Shown here piece after piece: positions 1-10,414 of a DNA stretch of 64,000 nt. Made by a program: the position numbers and the translations under genes. The number at the start of each line of letters is the position of its first letter. Position 1 is the first letter of the stretch. The stretch lies in assembly GCA_025667525.1 (NCBI GenBank), contig CM046874.1, positions 428,442,400 through 428,506,399 on the forward strand, in the 5' to 3' direction. The stretch comes from Glebionis coronaria. Its lineage: Eukaryota; Streptophyta; Magnoliopsida; Asterales; Asteraceae. The notes beneath the pieces were generated by a model. It searched no databases and was not told the DNA's origin. It saw only the letters and a list, made by a program, of their open reading frames with translations.

Positions 1-862
1 TTTTTATGTTTTGATTTCAAAGTTTGTTAATTTTAAGTTTGAAAAGTGGTTATTTGCGCTTATTGATTCAGCTCCAGTTTTGATTCGTTCTAGTTTTGGG
101 TTAAAAGCTTATTTCCATAGCTTTTTGATCTAGCTTATATATCGGATTCCTTATAAATCGGAAAGGGTATTAAAACCCCTTTCCGATCGTTCATTCCGAC
201 CGGCGACCTATTCCCACCCTTTCCGATTGAACTCCAATCGGAAAAGGGTTTGTCCATTCCGATCTAACCCTTGTTGGTTATTCCGATAGGTATAAATTCG
301 TATATTCCGATTGGTAGCTTTTGTAATCATTCCGACGGGAGTCTTTGTCCATTTTCCGATTGCTCCAAATTTCACCATATTCCGATGGGTGTATTTCATG
401 GTTATTCCGATCAGCAACAATTTATATATTCCGATCATGTTCATTCCGATCGGTCTCGGATCCTGATGGATTCCGATCGGGTGTATTCCGATGGAATGTT
501 TTGTTTTGTTTTAATATTCTGCTTAGGTTAATATGTCAATTTTTCTCGTTTTATTCTTAGTCTATTTTAATTTCGTTCCGCGCTTTTATTTTATTGTCAA
601 TTTACTTTTCGTCAAGCTTTAATTCTACGTCATTTAATTTCACGTCATTTACTTCCAACGTTTTAAATATTGCACCATTTACGTTTCTACTAGTTTAATC
701 TTTGATCACTTGTCATTTAATTTTAAGTCTTGCACATTTATTTTACCAAAACCAAACAAAAATATGTTTCACCAAGAACGACTAATCTCACACAATTAAC
801 CGGAAATCAATTCGAAGAGACACCGAGAAACGAACTTTCAACTAGTAAAAATCTAAATTTCA
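1..862 (+). repeat. L1: 3' part of an Athila-like LTR
   Basis: AT-rich non-coding DNA whose right half (about 560-862) resembles the ends of the A1 and A2 LTRs. It has the same low-complexity TTTA/CATTTA stretch, then a segment like the A1 text GATCAATTCGAGACGATTGAGG, and it finishes ...AAATTTCA. I read it as the end of a plus-strand LTR that runs in from left of the window. No primer site follows base 862; the acidic ORF of element C lies there instead, so L1 appears inserted in C. The right boundary is inferred from two divergent relatives. Its 5' half holds a dense word array (separate entry). It could also be a solo LTR. Confidence 0.5.
143..498. repeat. ATTCCGAT word array inside L1
   Basis: About sixteen copies of TTCCGAT or TTCCGAC, plus a few reverse-complement ATCGGAA words, occur in about 350 bp with irregular 12-30 bp spacing. 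Most have the form ATTCCGATNGG. The intervening sequence is not repeated, so this is a cluster of short words rather than a clean tandem array. Confidence 0.85.
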
Positions 863-1453
863 TGCATCGTCATCCTCATCCTCCTCTGATTCAGAATCAG
901 ATTCAGACGATTCAGACATTTCATCCCTAGGTAACTCATCCTCAGAATCAGACAAACAAACTGGTGGGGGCAAAGGCTCGCCCTCTGGAACATCATACGG
1001 ATAAATAAGCTCAGCTTCCTCATCGTCATCAACCTCAACATCTATACCTACGTCTTCCTCGACATCCTCGTCGTCAATCTCATCATCTAACTCATCTAAC
1101 CCAATCTCATCCTCATTCTCAATATCAGCATTCTCAATCTCCACATTCTCATTACCCACATTCTCAATATCCACATTCTCATTACCCACATTCTCAATAT
1201 CCACATTCTCATTACCCACATTCTCAATATCCACATTCTGATTACCCACATTCTCAATTTCATTCTCTACTAAGTCAACCTGAGGGGCAATCTGATCTCC
1301 TAGTCCTAACTCGGGCTCGGGATCCTCAAATGGTTCCTCCTCATCATCAATATCAAAATCTACTAAGTCTAAATAAGGATCATCTTCTATATTAGGTTCG
1401 GGAATAGCATGGTTTTCTACAGGAATATTAGGGTCAGCCATGACAATCTGCAT
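860..1453 (-). CDS. Acidic repeat-containing ORF at the 5' end of element C (gag-leader region)
   Basis: A 197-residue ORF on the minus strand, about 260 bp downstream of the C primer site, which places it at the start of the gag region. It begins MQIVMADPNIPVENHAIPEP and is extremely rich in Asp and Glu. Four copies of a 10-residue block based on ENVGNENVDI occupy the middle, and the C-terminus is a Ser/Glu/Asp tract ending EEDEDDDA. Element D has a related reading just after its own primer site (IVPRNPNAP...), supporting a conserved N-terminus. No zinc knuckle or capsid motif is visible before the stop. The stop codon (860-862) appears to lie in the terminal bases of L1, so the protein is probably truncated by that insertion. 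The function of the acidic domain is unknown. Confidence 0.55.
   Translation of the reverse strand: MQIVMADPNIPVENHAIPEPNIEDDPYLDLVDFDIDDEEEPFEDPEPELGLGDQIAPQVDLVENEIENVGNQNVDIENVGNENVDIENVGNENVDIENVGNENVEIENADIENEDEIGLDELDDEIDDEDVEEDVGIDVEVDDDEEAELIYPYDVPEGEPLPPPVCLSDSEDELPRDEMSESSESDSESEEDEDDDA
1141..1260 (-). repeat. 30-bp tandem repeat, four copies
   Basis: Four consecutive 30-bp units (1141, 1171, 1201, 1231) are identical except for about two bases in the last. The unit is a multiple of three and encodes the 10-residue block of the acidic ORF, so copy-number change keeps the frame. Confidence 0.95.
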
Positions 1454-1713
1454 TTATATATATTTATCTCGTATTAGGATAACATACTAGTTAAACAATT
1501 ACATAATGAAATCATGATATATACATATATATAAATTATATTATATATATCAAAATATATATCTTCTCAATAGGGCTTGTTGGTAACGTCGGAGATCTCT
1601 GGCACCGTTATAGTCAAAAGATTTTTCAAATATTTTCTCAAATATTCATTGTCAAAAGATTTTGAAAAATTTTGTTCAAAACCTTGGTTTTTAAAATCTT
1701 TTGTTCTCTACAA

Positions 1714-1730
1714 CGAGAGCTCTGATACCA
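1714..1730 (-). other. Primer binding site of C (initiator tRNA-Met type)
   Basis: On the minus strand TGGTATCAGAGCTCTCG starts 3 nt after the LTR end. TGGTATCAGAG is the usual plant initiator-Met primer site. The same extended site recurs in D with one change (TGGTACCAGAGCTCTCG). Confidence 0.85.
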
Positions 1731-1733
1731 AAC

Positions 1734-4700
1734 TGTAACACTCTCATTTTTCGTATCGGTACAGCGGAAGGGTATTTCAGAGTGTTACGGGATAGCACAA
1801 TAACTCCAATCATAGACAACACATAAAAATGGTTGTACAAGGTTTAACAAACATTCATTCGATAAAAAGTTTCAAAAGTGTACAACAGGTCCCAAATTAT
1901 ACAGGTCATTAAGTTTACAAAACACAGATCGAATGAACATTTTTTAATATTAAGTGTGGGCCATCGGAGTCGATCTCCATCCGGATTACCTTCAAGCACC
2001 TGAGATAGAAAACATGCAAAAATCATATCAGCGAATTCCGAGTGAATTCATAGAGTTTAATGAAAATCGTTATATAAAACAATCATTTACATTCATTTAA
2101 AATCAGAACACAAGTATAATATCGGAAGTAAGTCCACATATTGCTAGTCAGGCAATATATAAATCAAGCATACATCTGAAACCGTCCATGAGACCGTAGT
2201 CTCTATATTACCATGATAGGTAATATATTCATCGTTAATAGCGTCGTATCATATCGGATATTTAGATTATACAGGTCGTATAGATTGTAGGATTATTATT
2301 AGCCGCATGACATTGTTACCTTACTGTGAAAACAGCGGGCCGCGAACCCGACAAACAATTTGCACATCTAAGTTAGCGTGTCGTCACAAAAATCACGCTA
2401 TGGAATCTTCTCATACATAAATTCGCTTACCAATCAATGTGGTACGACGGGGATCAACCGTCAAGGCGCGAACTGGGGTGATCGTCCCCAAATAGTACTA
2501 TCAAATGCATAAGCGTCTACCAAATCCCGGTAGTTCACAATTCATGCTAATGGGACTTTAAGTGACATAACCTAACTACTAATAATCCTTTTAGTCTCGA
2601 ATATAGGGTCATAGCATCATTCGGGTCCATATCATTAAGCATACAATCGGGACTACTTGTGTTCTATTTTTATAAAAATCTAGCATGTTATCTCCCTCGC
2701 GGGTTTACAAATCATTTTATAAAACATTTAAAAGAGTGCGAGGCTATGAACTCACGTTGTTAATGAAAGGCGGATTATCGGCTACGGGCGTGCTTCGGTC
2801 ACAGAAACCTATATAAATAATAATCGGTCTTAGACTCGGTCCAATGACTTTTATCAAAATAACAATATACATATGATGATTTTGTACATATGATGATGAT
2901 CAAGTGGGTTTATAAATCCTTGTTTACTCATTTTAGCGTTTACGTTTTAGTATCGTCTTACTAGTTCACTAGTTTTACCGATTTTACCTATTTTAAGTTC
3001 ATTAAGTCTTTTATAAGTTCTTTTACTTGTGTTTACCCATTTTATACCTATATGATCAGTATATATATCTTTCATGTTGGGCCCAAATGGGTTAAGCCCA
3101 AATAATTCTTTTTACGAGTTTTTATCTTATTAAGTCCAATTATTAGTCCAATACGTTTATTTAGCTCGTAAATGTCCGTAATTCTTATAGTTCGGGTTTT
3201 ATCGGTTTTTACTTGTATTAGTTACTTATACATCAGTATACAACTTTTATAAACTTTACATTAGACGGGTTTGGTCGTCTAAGTTTTATTTGGCGAAAAA
3301 CGTTAATTTCACGGCGATAGCCGAAAAAGTCGTAAAAATCAAGTTTATAGTTTTTATTACTTATAAATATTATTTTTACCACCATTTATCTAATTTACCC
3401 ATTTAATTAACCTTTTATACATTTATATAAATAAGTTCTATAAGTTAGTGGGTTTATATTTTTACATTTTATAAATTATAATGTGAGTGCTTATATAATA
3501 ATAATAAACATTATTTCCAAAATCTGATTTTTAACTTCATATTCACCATTTTTACCATATCTAGAGTTCTACAATGACTTAGAAGCTCATTTTTGTATGA
3601 CAACTTCTTTATAATATGTGCTACATATAACTTAGTTATAGCTACTGCCCATTTTGAGTCTAAGTTGCCTTAACAGTCCCTACAAAACTGCTTATTCAGA
3701 TTATACCACCTAACTTGTTTTGATCATATCTCACTCATTATTTTGATTCCATTGCATGGCCAACTCTCACATGTGTATAACATCATCTACTTACTGTAAA
3801 TAGATCAAACCATGCATTTTTATCAGTTGATCATTTAGTTATCTACTGTTTTTATACACCCAACTAATTAGTCATGATTTTAGCTTCATTTCTTATGGTT
3901 ATCATCATTTTTAAGCATATTTATCAACACTTGATCCCCACACAACATTTTTATCATCATATATACATCATATACATATACAAAATGAAAGAAAATACAT
4001 TTGTTCTTTACAAAATAATAAGAGAAAAATGTAGAGGATGATCTTCTTTACCAATCCAAGTGGATTTCTTGTTTTAGGAAGGCAAGAACTTGATGAACAC
4101 AACAAGTATCTCCAAGACCATCAAATATCAAGATCATATGTTGGAAAATCAGCCCTAGGACACAAGCAAATCACCTCCAAAGTTGTTTATATGGCCACCA
4201 AATGATCAAGGCTTCAAGGAAACACCTTAATAGGACTAGTAAACATGTGGTTTGTGGTTAGAAAAGATCAATGATGGGGTTTGTTAGCTTATAGTGGACG
4301 GCAAGGAGGGAGGAGTTGAGAGAGTTTTAGAGTGGATTGCATGGAAGGAAATGGTAAGAATGAAACTACTTGCTAGTTTTTGTTTAGTGGTAAATGAGTT
4401 GGCTTAAGGTGTAAGCACAAGCTTACACTTGTGTAGTAGTTGTTAGCTTGATGCCACCTATGTGTGGTGGAGTCAACATTTTCGTCCCATATAAGCTAGT
4501 GGGGTGGGGCAAAGTGTTTTGTCCCATCTCACTAGTTTACGGGTATTTCTCGATTCTAGTTTTCTCGATTTGCGTGCCCTCGGGTCGTTTTACGAAAAAC
4601 GTTTTTATAAATTATGAATCACCGTCACAAAACGAATCCAATAAAAATTGTCTCATAAAAAACGGAGTTCAAAAACGTAAATACGTAATCCTAAGGTTTC

Positions 4701-4846
4701 CGGTTTAGTCGTAAAAGACGCCAAATTATGCATGTAAGCCCAAATTTAAATCCGTAAATTGTGAGTTTGTCAACAAACACAAAAATAAGTTTCAAAATAT
4801 TATACGAGAAAATATTTGACTACCTGAAAATGTTAGATTTGTCACA
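1734..4846 (-). repeat. LTR of element C
   Basis: A long terminal repeat of about 3.1 kb. On the minus strand it starts TGTGACAAATC and ends ...GAGTGTTACA next to the primer site. It aligns by eye to G (24196-27729) and D (17639-21073); the block around 2370-2580 is almost identical to 25040-25240. No ORF of substance was seen. A conserved inverted repeat lies at 2374-2400. Confidence 0.8.
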
Positions 4847-4964
4847 TTTTACACCAAAACATAAAACCACGCATAATTCCGACTTTTACGATATTAAACA
4901 CATGATTAGGTCTTGTTTTTCCTTGATTTTAGTGGCAAAAGGATAAGTGTTTACACACTTATTA
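4847..4964 (-). repeat. A3: 5' end fragment of an Athila-like LTR
   Basis: A 118-bp piece nearly identical to the outer ends of the A1 LTR (from 42971) and A2 LTR (to 58271): on the minus strand TAATAAGTGTGTAAACAC, then the CCACTAAAATCAAG region, then the CGGAATTACGCGTGGTTTTG region. It stops where the C LTR begins, so C inserted about 120 bp inside this LTR. The other side is B1 coding sequence, so this is the outer edge of A3. The rest of A3 should lie left of the window. Confidence 0.8.
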
Positions 4965-5629
4965 AGGACGATGTCGATTTTGCCGAGATTGATCACGTAC
5001 TTCGAAATCCACATGCTATTTTTGAGGATTCTCCCAAAAAGACCTCTTCTCATGTGAAGTACGATGATTACGAGTTTGATCCCGAGATTGAGGAAATTAT
5101 TGAACGAGAGCTAGCTCTTTTGCCTCCACTTCCACCTACAAGTGAGGTCGATCTTTCCAAAATCGAGGATGAACTTAATGAGTTGGAACGTCTTATTTTC
5201 GATGACGAATCAACTCATGTGACCCAAAATCCAATTCTCGAGGAGTTACCTAATCAACACTCCTCAAATGAGAATTACGTTTACCACATTCGTGAGGATT
5301 TAACTTATCAACAATCCCCACAAATGGATGATGGTTTCGTGCTTGATCGTGATATTTTCGAGAGAGTTTCTAAGATACTCAAGGAGGGGAATGACAAACC
5401 TTGGTTTGACAAGCCTATCTTTGATGAAGAAATCGATGAGATCGACGTTCATGAGGATGACGAGTATGTAGACCCCGAGGGAGCGGTGTTCTTTATTGAT
5501 AAACGTTTTGAGAACTTATATAATCCACCACCCCCTAACCGCGACTTAAATGTAGCGCGACTAATTTTGAATTTGACACGCCAAATATTTTCGACATTAT
5601 CAAATCGGGTTTTCATAAAGAGTTTTTAA
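4965..5629 (+). CDS. Unrecognised acidic ORF in the 3' internal region of B1
   Basis: An open frame runs from inside A3 (4913), but only the part from about 4965 belongs to B1, so the native start is missing. The predicted protein (about 220 residues) is rich in Asp, Glu and Pro, with features such as EFDPEIEEIIEREL and LLPPLPP, and a predicted helical heptad-like stretch around DLSKIEDELNELERLIF. There are no protease, RT, RNase H or integrase motifs. It lies between the presumed end of pol and the polypurine tract, where Athila relatives can carry an extra (env-like) ORF. A2 has no matching ORF after its integrase. It could be an accessory ORF, a remnant of gag, or captured sequence. Confidence 0.45.
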
Positions 5630-5706
5630 ACGATGAAAAAGGGAAATATTTTTAAAAAAATTTAAAAGATTTTTCTACAAGTTTAACCCCGTCATCACAT
5701 CGTTAT

Positions 5707-6072
5707 ATGAGTGCTACCACCTCATCTACTCCTTTTGACGATGGTTGGTGTGGATCTAGTGTGGGGGAAGCCCCTTATGTTCCCTCACATTTCTCCACCG
5801 AGGACGAGAATTACGATCTCGGAATTGCTTGTAAAGGGAAATCTCGGTCTTCCATCGATGCAATAAATGGAAAAATTATCTATTTTCTTGGTGTGAGTCT
5901 ACCTCGAGTAGCTCATAAGTTTGACTTACCTATTTCCCCACCTTTCTACTTCTCATCTATTTTCTTCTACCTATTTGAGGTTTCGGCTTCGGTTGAAGTA
6001 GCGTTATTTCGTCTTTCATCCGAAAACGAAGACGCTATCTTTGACCCCGGTATACGTGTATCGGGTTTTTAA
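5707..6072 (+). CDS. Second small ORF in the B1 3' region, with a hydrophobic segment
   Basis: 121 residues beginning MSATTSSTPFDDGW, 78 bp after the previous stop and in another frame. The N-terminal half is Ser/Asp-rich and polar. The C-terminal half carries a hydrophobic run (PFYFSSIFFYLFEV) long enough for one membrane span. No family recognised. Together with the acidic ORF upstream it could be the decayed remains of one longer ORF split by a frameshift. An env-like origin is possible by position only. Confidence 0.35.
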   Translation: MSATTSSTPFDDGWCGSSVGEAPYVPSHFSTEDENYDLGIACKGKSRSSIDAINGKIIYFLGVSLPRVAHKFDLPISPPFYFSSIFFYLFEVSASVEVALFRLSSENEDAIFDPGIRVSGF

Positions 6073-7930
6073 AGTACTCCATGTACTTTTGGGCATTGTT
6101 TATCATGTAATCCCCATCAAAAATGACCAAACCATGATTATCCCTAAATGATCACATTTATGGGGATTCGAGACGAGCTTTTGACTCGGTTATCAAAAAC
6201 AAGGTGCCTCATGGGGTATTCTCATGCTTATCCTTGTTAATATTATCGCTTTCTTAGTTTAACGTAGCGAGGGGACTTTTGCTCTTCTAACCTTTGTTCC
6301 GTGGTTGTTTGTGATTGTGATTCATTAGGTTCATCGACATCATTGAAGCCTCTCGTGTTCGTTTTACAGATCACTCGAGCTTCGATCGTTGCCTTTGGAG
6401 ATTCCGATATCCGATGATATCCTTTTATGTTCTAACGTTTATCTTATTAGCATAATTCATAAACGGATTTTAGGTTATTCGTTTTACCCTTTCCATTCTC
6501 GAGATTAAGCATTCGACTTCGTCTCTAGTATGGGGTGTTTTCACCCCCTAGACTCGAAACATTGAGGACAATGTTTAGTTTTAGTATGGGGGGTGAGTAG
6601 ATACTTCACCTTGCTTACGTCATCACGCTATCCAATATTCATCTTTTTGTTATCGTTTTGTTGCAAATAAGGCTAAAAATGGCCAAATTTTAAAATTTTT
6701 CTTGTTTTTCGTAAGTGTTTAAGACACGAATGTAGGTTTTCCGATGGTGATAATAAGAGTAATTTTTGACTCGACCGTGCGTGTTGAGCACTTAGCTTTG
6801 ATTCCTTAACTTTTTAGGCTAAGTCTCTAAAATGAGGACGAGAAATGATATCGTTATTTATAAGTCTCGTAATCGTCACGATCTCATGTGTAGTAATTAT
6901 TAGCTTATTCTCCCCACGCTTTTCTATAATAAATTGTTAATAAATATTGATTTAGCGGTTTAGTCACTATTGTTGGTTTCTAATTTGTTTTAGTAGCTTC
7001 CATGTAATTAAATTGGGAAAACATTAAGGTATCGCTAGCGTCACGGTTTTGAAGTATTGGCACCCGAATAATCGAAAGCTTCACCTAATAATAAGATTTC
7101 AAGTGCTCACCTAAATTAAACAAAAATTTGAAGCTCACAAGGCCGAAAAATCTATGCCCAAATTGAAAGTGAATCAAGCCTTTATCTTTGAAGCTTTAAA
7201 GATCCCAAATTCGCTTTAGCGTGAGGATATACGTCTTTGGCTAATAAAACCACCGATGAGGCAGATAATAAAAGGCAAGGCAAGACCGAAGTCATAATAA
7301 AAGCTTCATGGCGAAGTTGAATAATAGATGGTGGTAAACCTATGATAATAAGGCCCTTCCGTTAGGGGAGTATAAAAGTATTGGTAATAAGTCTCATGTT
7401 CAAAACCGTTATAAAACCGTGTTTATCGATCCTTCTTGTTGACTTAATGTTTTGACATCGTTGTCTATTAGGGTGAATTATTAATTCAATGATTTTGGTT
7501 ACACCGTTAAAACTCTATTTTTAGACTTAATCGCTATTCACGCATAAGTCAATGATGTATCCTCGTGATCATTAAGACAAAATAAAATATAAGAGATACC
7601 AAGTAGGAATAAGGGAGTTTAGGTTCGTAATTAACACTCATGAGATATGATCGTGTTGCTAACTTATAATAACAATGATCTCGTCTCACACTTAGCATGG
7701 AATTGGGTGAAAATCGAGGACGACGAAATTATTTCTAACGAAGCATTCACGTGTTCTTGATCTATGATCCCAAAAGTCACTTAATCGTGATGAAAACAAT
7801 ACATTATGTTTAAAACGCATGTAGTAGTTTATTTAAATATATGTCTTCAATAAATGTCATCATAAAATGAATTTTGGAAGTGCTATGATACTTAATTCTA
7901 GCATTGCGTGGGGACACGGCAATGGTTTAG
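6073..7930 (+). other. B1 3' non-coding region
   Basis: No ORF of note. Stretches around 6560-6600 and 7560-7700 correspond to reverse-complement stretches of the A2 3' region (59860-59900 and 58520-58690), and 7660-7930 corresponds to 55017-55300 in B2. It is therefore a conserved part of the family A/B architecture. Confidence 0.7.
6557..6594 (+). promoter_or_regulatory. Conserved palindrome plus internal polypurine motif
   Basis: AAACATTG-AGGA-CAATGTTT (6557-6576) is a perfect 8-bp stem with a 4-nt loop, followed by AGTATGGGGGGT. The same pair occurs in A2 at 59862-59900 on the minus strand. The purine run resembles a polypurine tract but lies about 1.35 kb before the LTR, so it could be a second plus-strand primer or an RNA signal. 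Confidence 0.6.
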
Positions 7931-7940
7931 TATGGGGGAG
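7931..7940 (+). other. Polypurine tract of B1
   Basis: TATGGGGGAG directly precedes the LTR start TGATGAGACTG. The identical arrangement is seen in reverse in B2 (55007-55016). Confidence 0.85.
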
Positions 7941-9010
7941 TGATGAGACTGTAATTATACATAGTCTCATCGTCCAAATCGGGCTTAAAACGCTTAAAAT
8001 ATCATCAAGATACCCAAATATATGCTTGTGTTTGTTCATTGTGTATTTTAGGTACAGATATCGTGAATTCACCAAAAGATCAAAGGAATAAAGCAAAAAC
8101 TAACACGGAAAACGAAGCCGCACAAAGAATCGGACCCGAATCATAAACTTCCAAAGAAGTCCTTGAAGATTTGAAGATTGTCAAGAATGGTCCCTCAACT
8201 TTTGAAGACTTGTCACTTTAGACCCTTGTAAACCTCAAATATTACAAGTTTGGTCCTAAAGTTTCAAGTCATGTCACTATTAGCCCTTGAAGAATGCAAA
8301 TATTATATGTATGGTCCTTATTCAAAGTTTGAAAGTATATTGGGCCAATTTCAGCAAGTCGATGAAACTTGTTATAAAGGAAAAAGGGTTTGTTGGCTGA
8401 TTATTACAAAGAGACAAGAAGAGAGGAATGTGAGGGTCATTTGTGTCAAACATCAAAACTTCCCCCAGCCAATCATCTAGCCATGTCACCACCATCCACC
8501 AATCATATTCTCCCACCACTCCACGTCATAACCCACCCAACATTTAAATAAACTGAGTTAATCAGTTTATTTATTCCCTCCATAACACTTTTTTAAACTT
8601 AACCTCACCCTAAACCAGATTAAATACCCATCTCTCTCACCCAAGAACCCTAATCACGATTATGGTTAAATCAAAGGGGTATTGGTTAATTGCTTCCAGA
8701 TTGCTAATTAATCCCCTTCTCACCATATCCCACAAACAAACAAACCATCACCTTCACCAAAACAGGCCCCACAGCTTCCCCTGCTTCTCCATATTTAGCA
8801 AATATGGAATCTCTCAGTCCAATCAACGTCCCAAACACATTCCTTGGTCCCAAAGGAGTTCATAAACGGTGGAGATTACATCAAGACAGCTGTTTCATTC
8901 AAAGATCAAATGAGGACACCTTGACCACGAATTTTGACCAAGGGCATTTTTGGTTTTTCTTGTAAATTAGGGTTTATCAGTTTTAAGATTCTAGATAGTT
9001 CTCCTTAGTC

Positions 9011-9018
9011 TATATAAA
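9011..9018 (+). promoter_or_regulatory. TATA box in the B1 LTR
   Basis: TATATAAA about 1.07 kb into the LTR. B2 has TATATAAA at 53801-53808 (minus strand) at about 1.2 kb. A1 (CTATAAAT, 43922) and A2 (57112-57121) have boxes at about 0.95-1.15 kb. The shared position supports a U3/R boundary just downstream. Confidence 0.65.
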
Positions 9019-9421
9019 GAGACCTTCCAACATGTGGATAGGCTCTTGTTCCAGTTTGTATAAAATTTTAGAAAATTAATGAAAATGAAATTTTGATTTC
9101 TTGTGCAAACTGAGTTCCTTTTAAAAGCTTTCTTAGTATAATTTAGAGTAATGTTATTTGTTTATGCAAGACTAGTTTAAAAACCCCATCAGAAAGTTGG
9201 TTCAAAAAGTTTTTTTTTCCAGTGACGTTTTTTTAGATTTTTCAAGAACTCACAATCAAGTTCATGTGGAATTGAAAGTGGAAGCATGAACCTGATGTGT
9301 TGATGTTGGTTTATTTCAGTTGGTTTCAAAGGATTAAAGAGTGTTTGTTCATCCAAGTGATTTTCAAAAATCTGTTTTAACCTATTCTCTTTATTTTTTA
9401 CACTCACTGTTTGCATCAGCT

Positions 9422-9445
9422 AGCTCATAAGCTAGCTTATGAGCT
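9422..9445. repeat. 24-bp perfect palindrome in the B1 LTR
   Basis: Half-site AGCTCATAAGCT followed at once by its exact reverse complement, with no spacer. It lies about 400 bp downstream of the TATA box, so it would be in the transcribed part of the LTR. Confidence 0.9.
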
Positions 9446-10281
9446 CAGCTTTTACAAGCTTGCATTTTTTCTGTGTTTGTTTCATATGTGCAGGAACACA
9501 AGTTCTTGACGATATTTGTGGTAGGACTGTTATAGTCTCCACTTTTCTTTCTCTACATCAAACAATAGCTTCTCAAAGCTCATAAGCTCCTCCTTTTAGC
9601 TTATTTGGTGATGGCATCAGCAGGCCATAGCCTGGCCTGGATGTAGGTCAGGCAGGTATAGCTTGAACCCACCAACTTGCTATCATTTGATGTTTGCGTG
9701 ATTTGTGTGGATTGATTGTTTTGATGTTAGTTTAAGTTTAATTTATGCTCATTTATGATTTGATGCATGTTAGCTTGAGGTTTAATCTGATTTGAGTGAT
9801 TTGTTAGGAGTTTTGTTTGCAAATATTGTTAATTTTTCAGATAAGGGGTGTTTGGGTTTGGGGTTTAAGAGACCTTGGGTGACACACATATAGCTTAAAC
9901 TTGTCCAAACTCAGTCACATGGTTAATAGTAGGAGCATTTGCTAGGTTACTTTAAATGTGGTGGCATTAAACAGATCTTTGTAAGTTAAAAATTGGTTAA
10001 AATCAGTCACCTTTAGTTAATAGGCTGTAACAGGTCTGATTTCAAATTTTAGTCCACCAAATCTTTGTAGTTGTTAGAGTTAGGGTAAAACTATGAGTGT
10101 GTGCTTGTTAATGGTAGTTTGGTAGAGTTTTGTGGTAATTTTGATTGCTGGAAACTCACTTGAAAGCCAAGTTTATCAGCTTACTGTTCACAGACCCCTT
10201 GTAGCTTTTATAGTAACCTTATGTGTGATTTTAAGTGTGATTTTTGAAAGTGACTTGTGCTTTTTACTGCATATCTAGACT

Positions 10282-10414
10282 CCCTACACTCCACTGAGTG
10301 TAGGGGTGCCCTATTGTCCAAGAAAAAGCAATTAAATAAGCTTTCTTAAGCTTATTTCCATCCAGATCATTTTTTTAATACTAGCAGAGGGAACCAACTT
10401 TCCCCTGCTAGTAT
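10282..10414. repeat. Two consecutive hairpins in the B1 LTR
   Basis: 10282-10305 has a perfect 10-bp stem (CCCTACACTC / GAGTGTAGGG) with a CACT loop. About 10377-10414 has an 11-bp perfect stem (AATACTAGCAG / CTGCTAGTATT) continuing, after a bulge, as GGGAA/TTCCC. B2 retains related CTAGCAGGGG text near 52390-52430. Confidence 0.7.

Larger units (their letters stand above)
863..4846 (-). mobile_element. C: Ty3/gypsy element, 5' LTR and start of internal region
   Basis: Reading on the minus strand: 5' LTR (4846 to 1734), initiator-Met primer site (1730 to 1714), leader, then the acidic ORF, cut off at about 863 by L1. The LTR resembles the D 3' LTR and solo LTR G along most of its length, including the ends (TGTGACA at the start). 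Element C sits inside the LTR of A3. The remainder of C should lie left of the window. Confidence 0.75.

Noticed and set aside
143..498. A CRISPR-like or satellite array
   Set aside because: Spacing is irregular, repeats are only 7-8 bp, and the setting is a plant LTR.
271..560. Plus-strand frames rich in Ser-Asp-Arg across the L1 word array
   Set aside because: They are by-products of the repeated TTCCGAT word in an LTR; no start context, homology or continuation.
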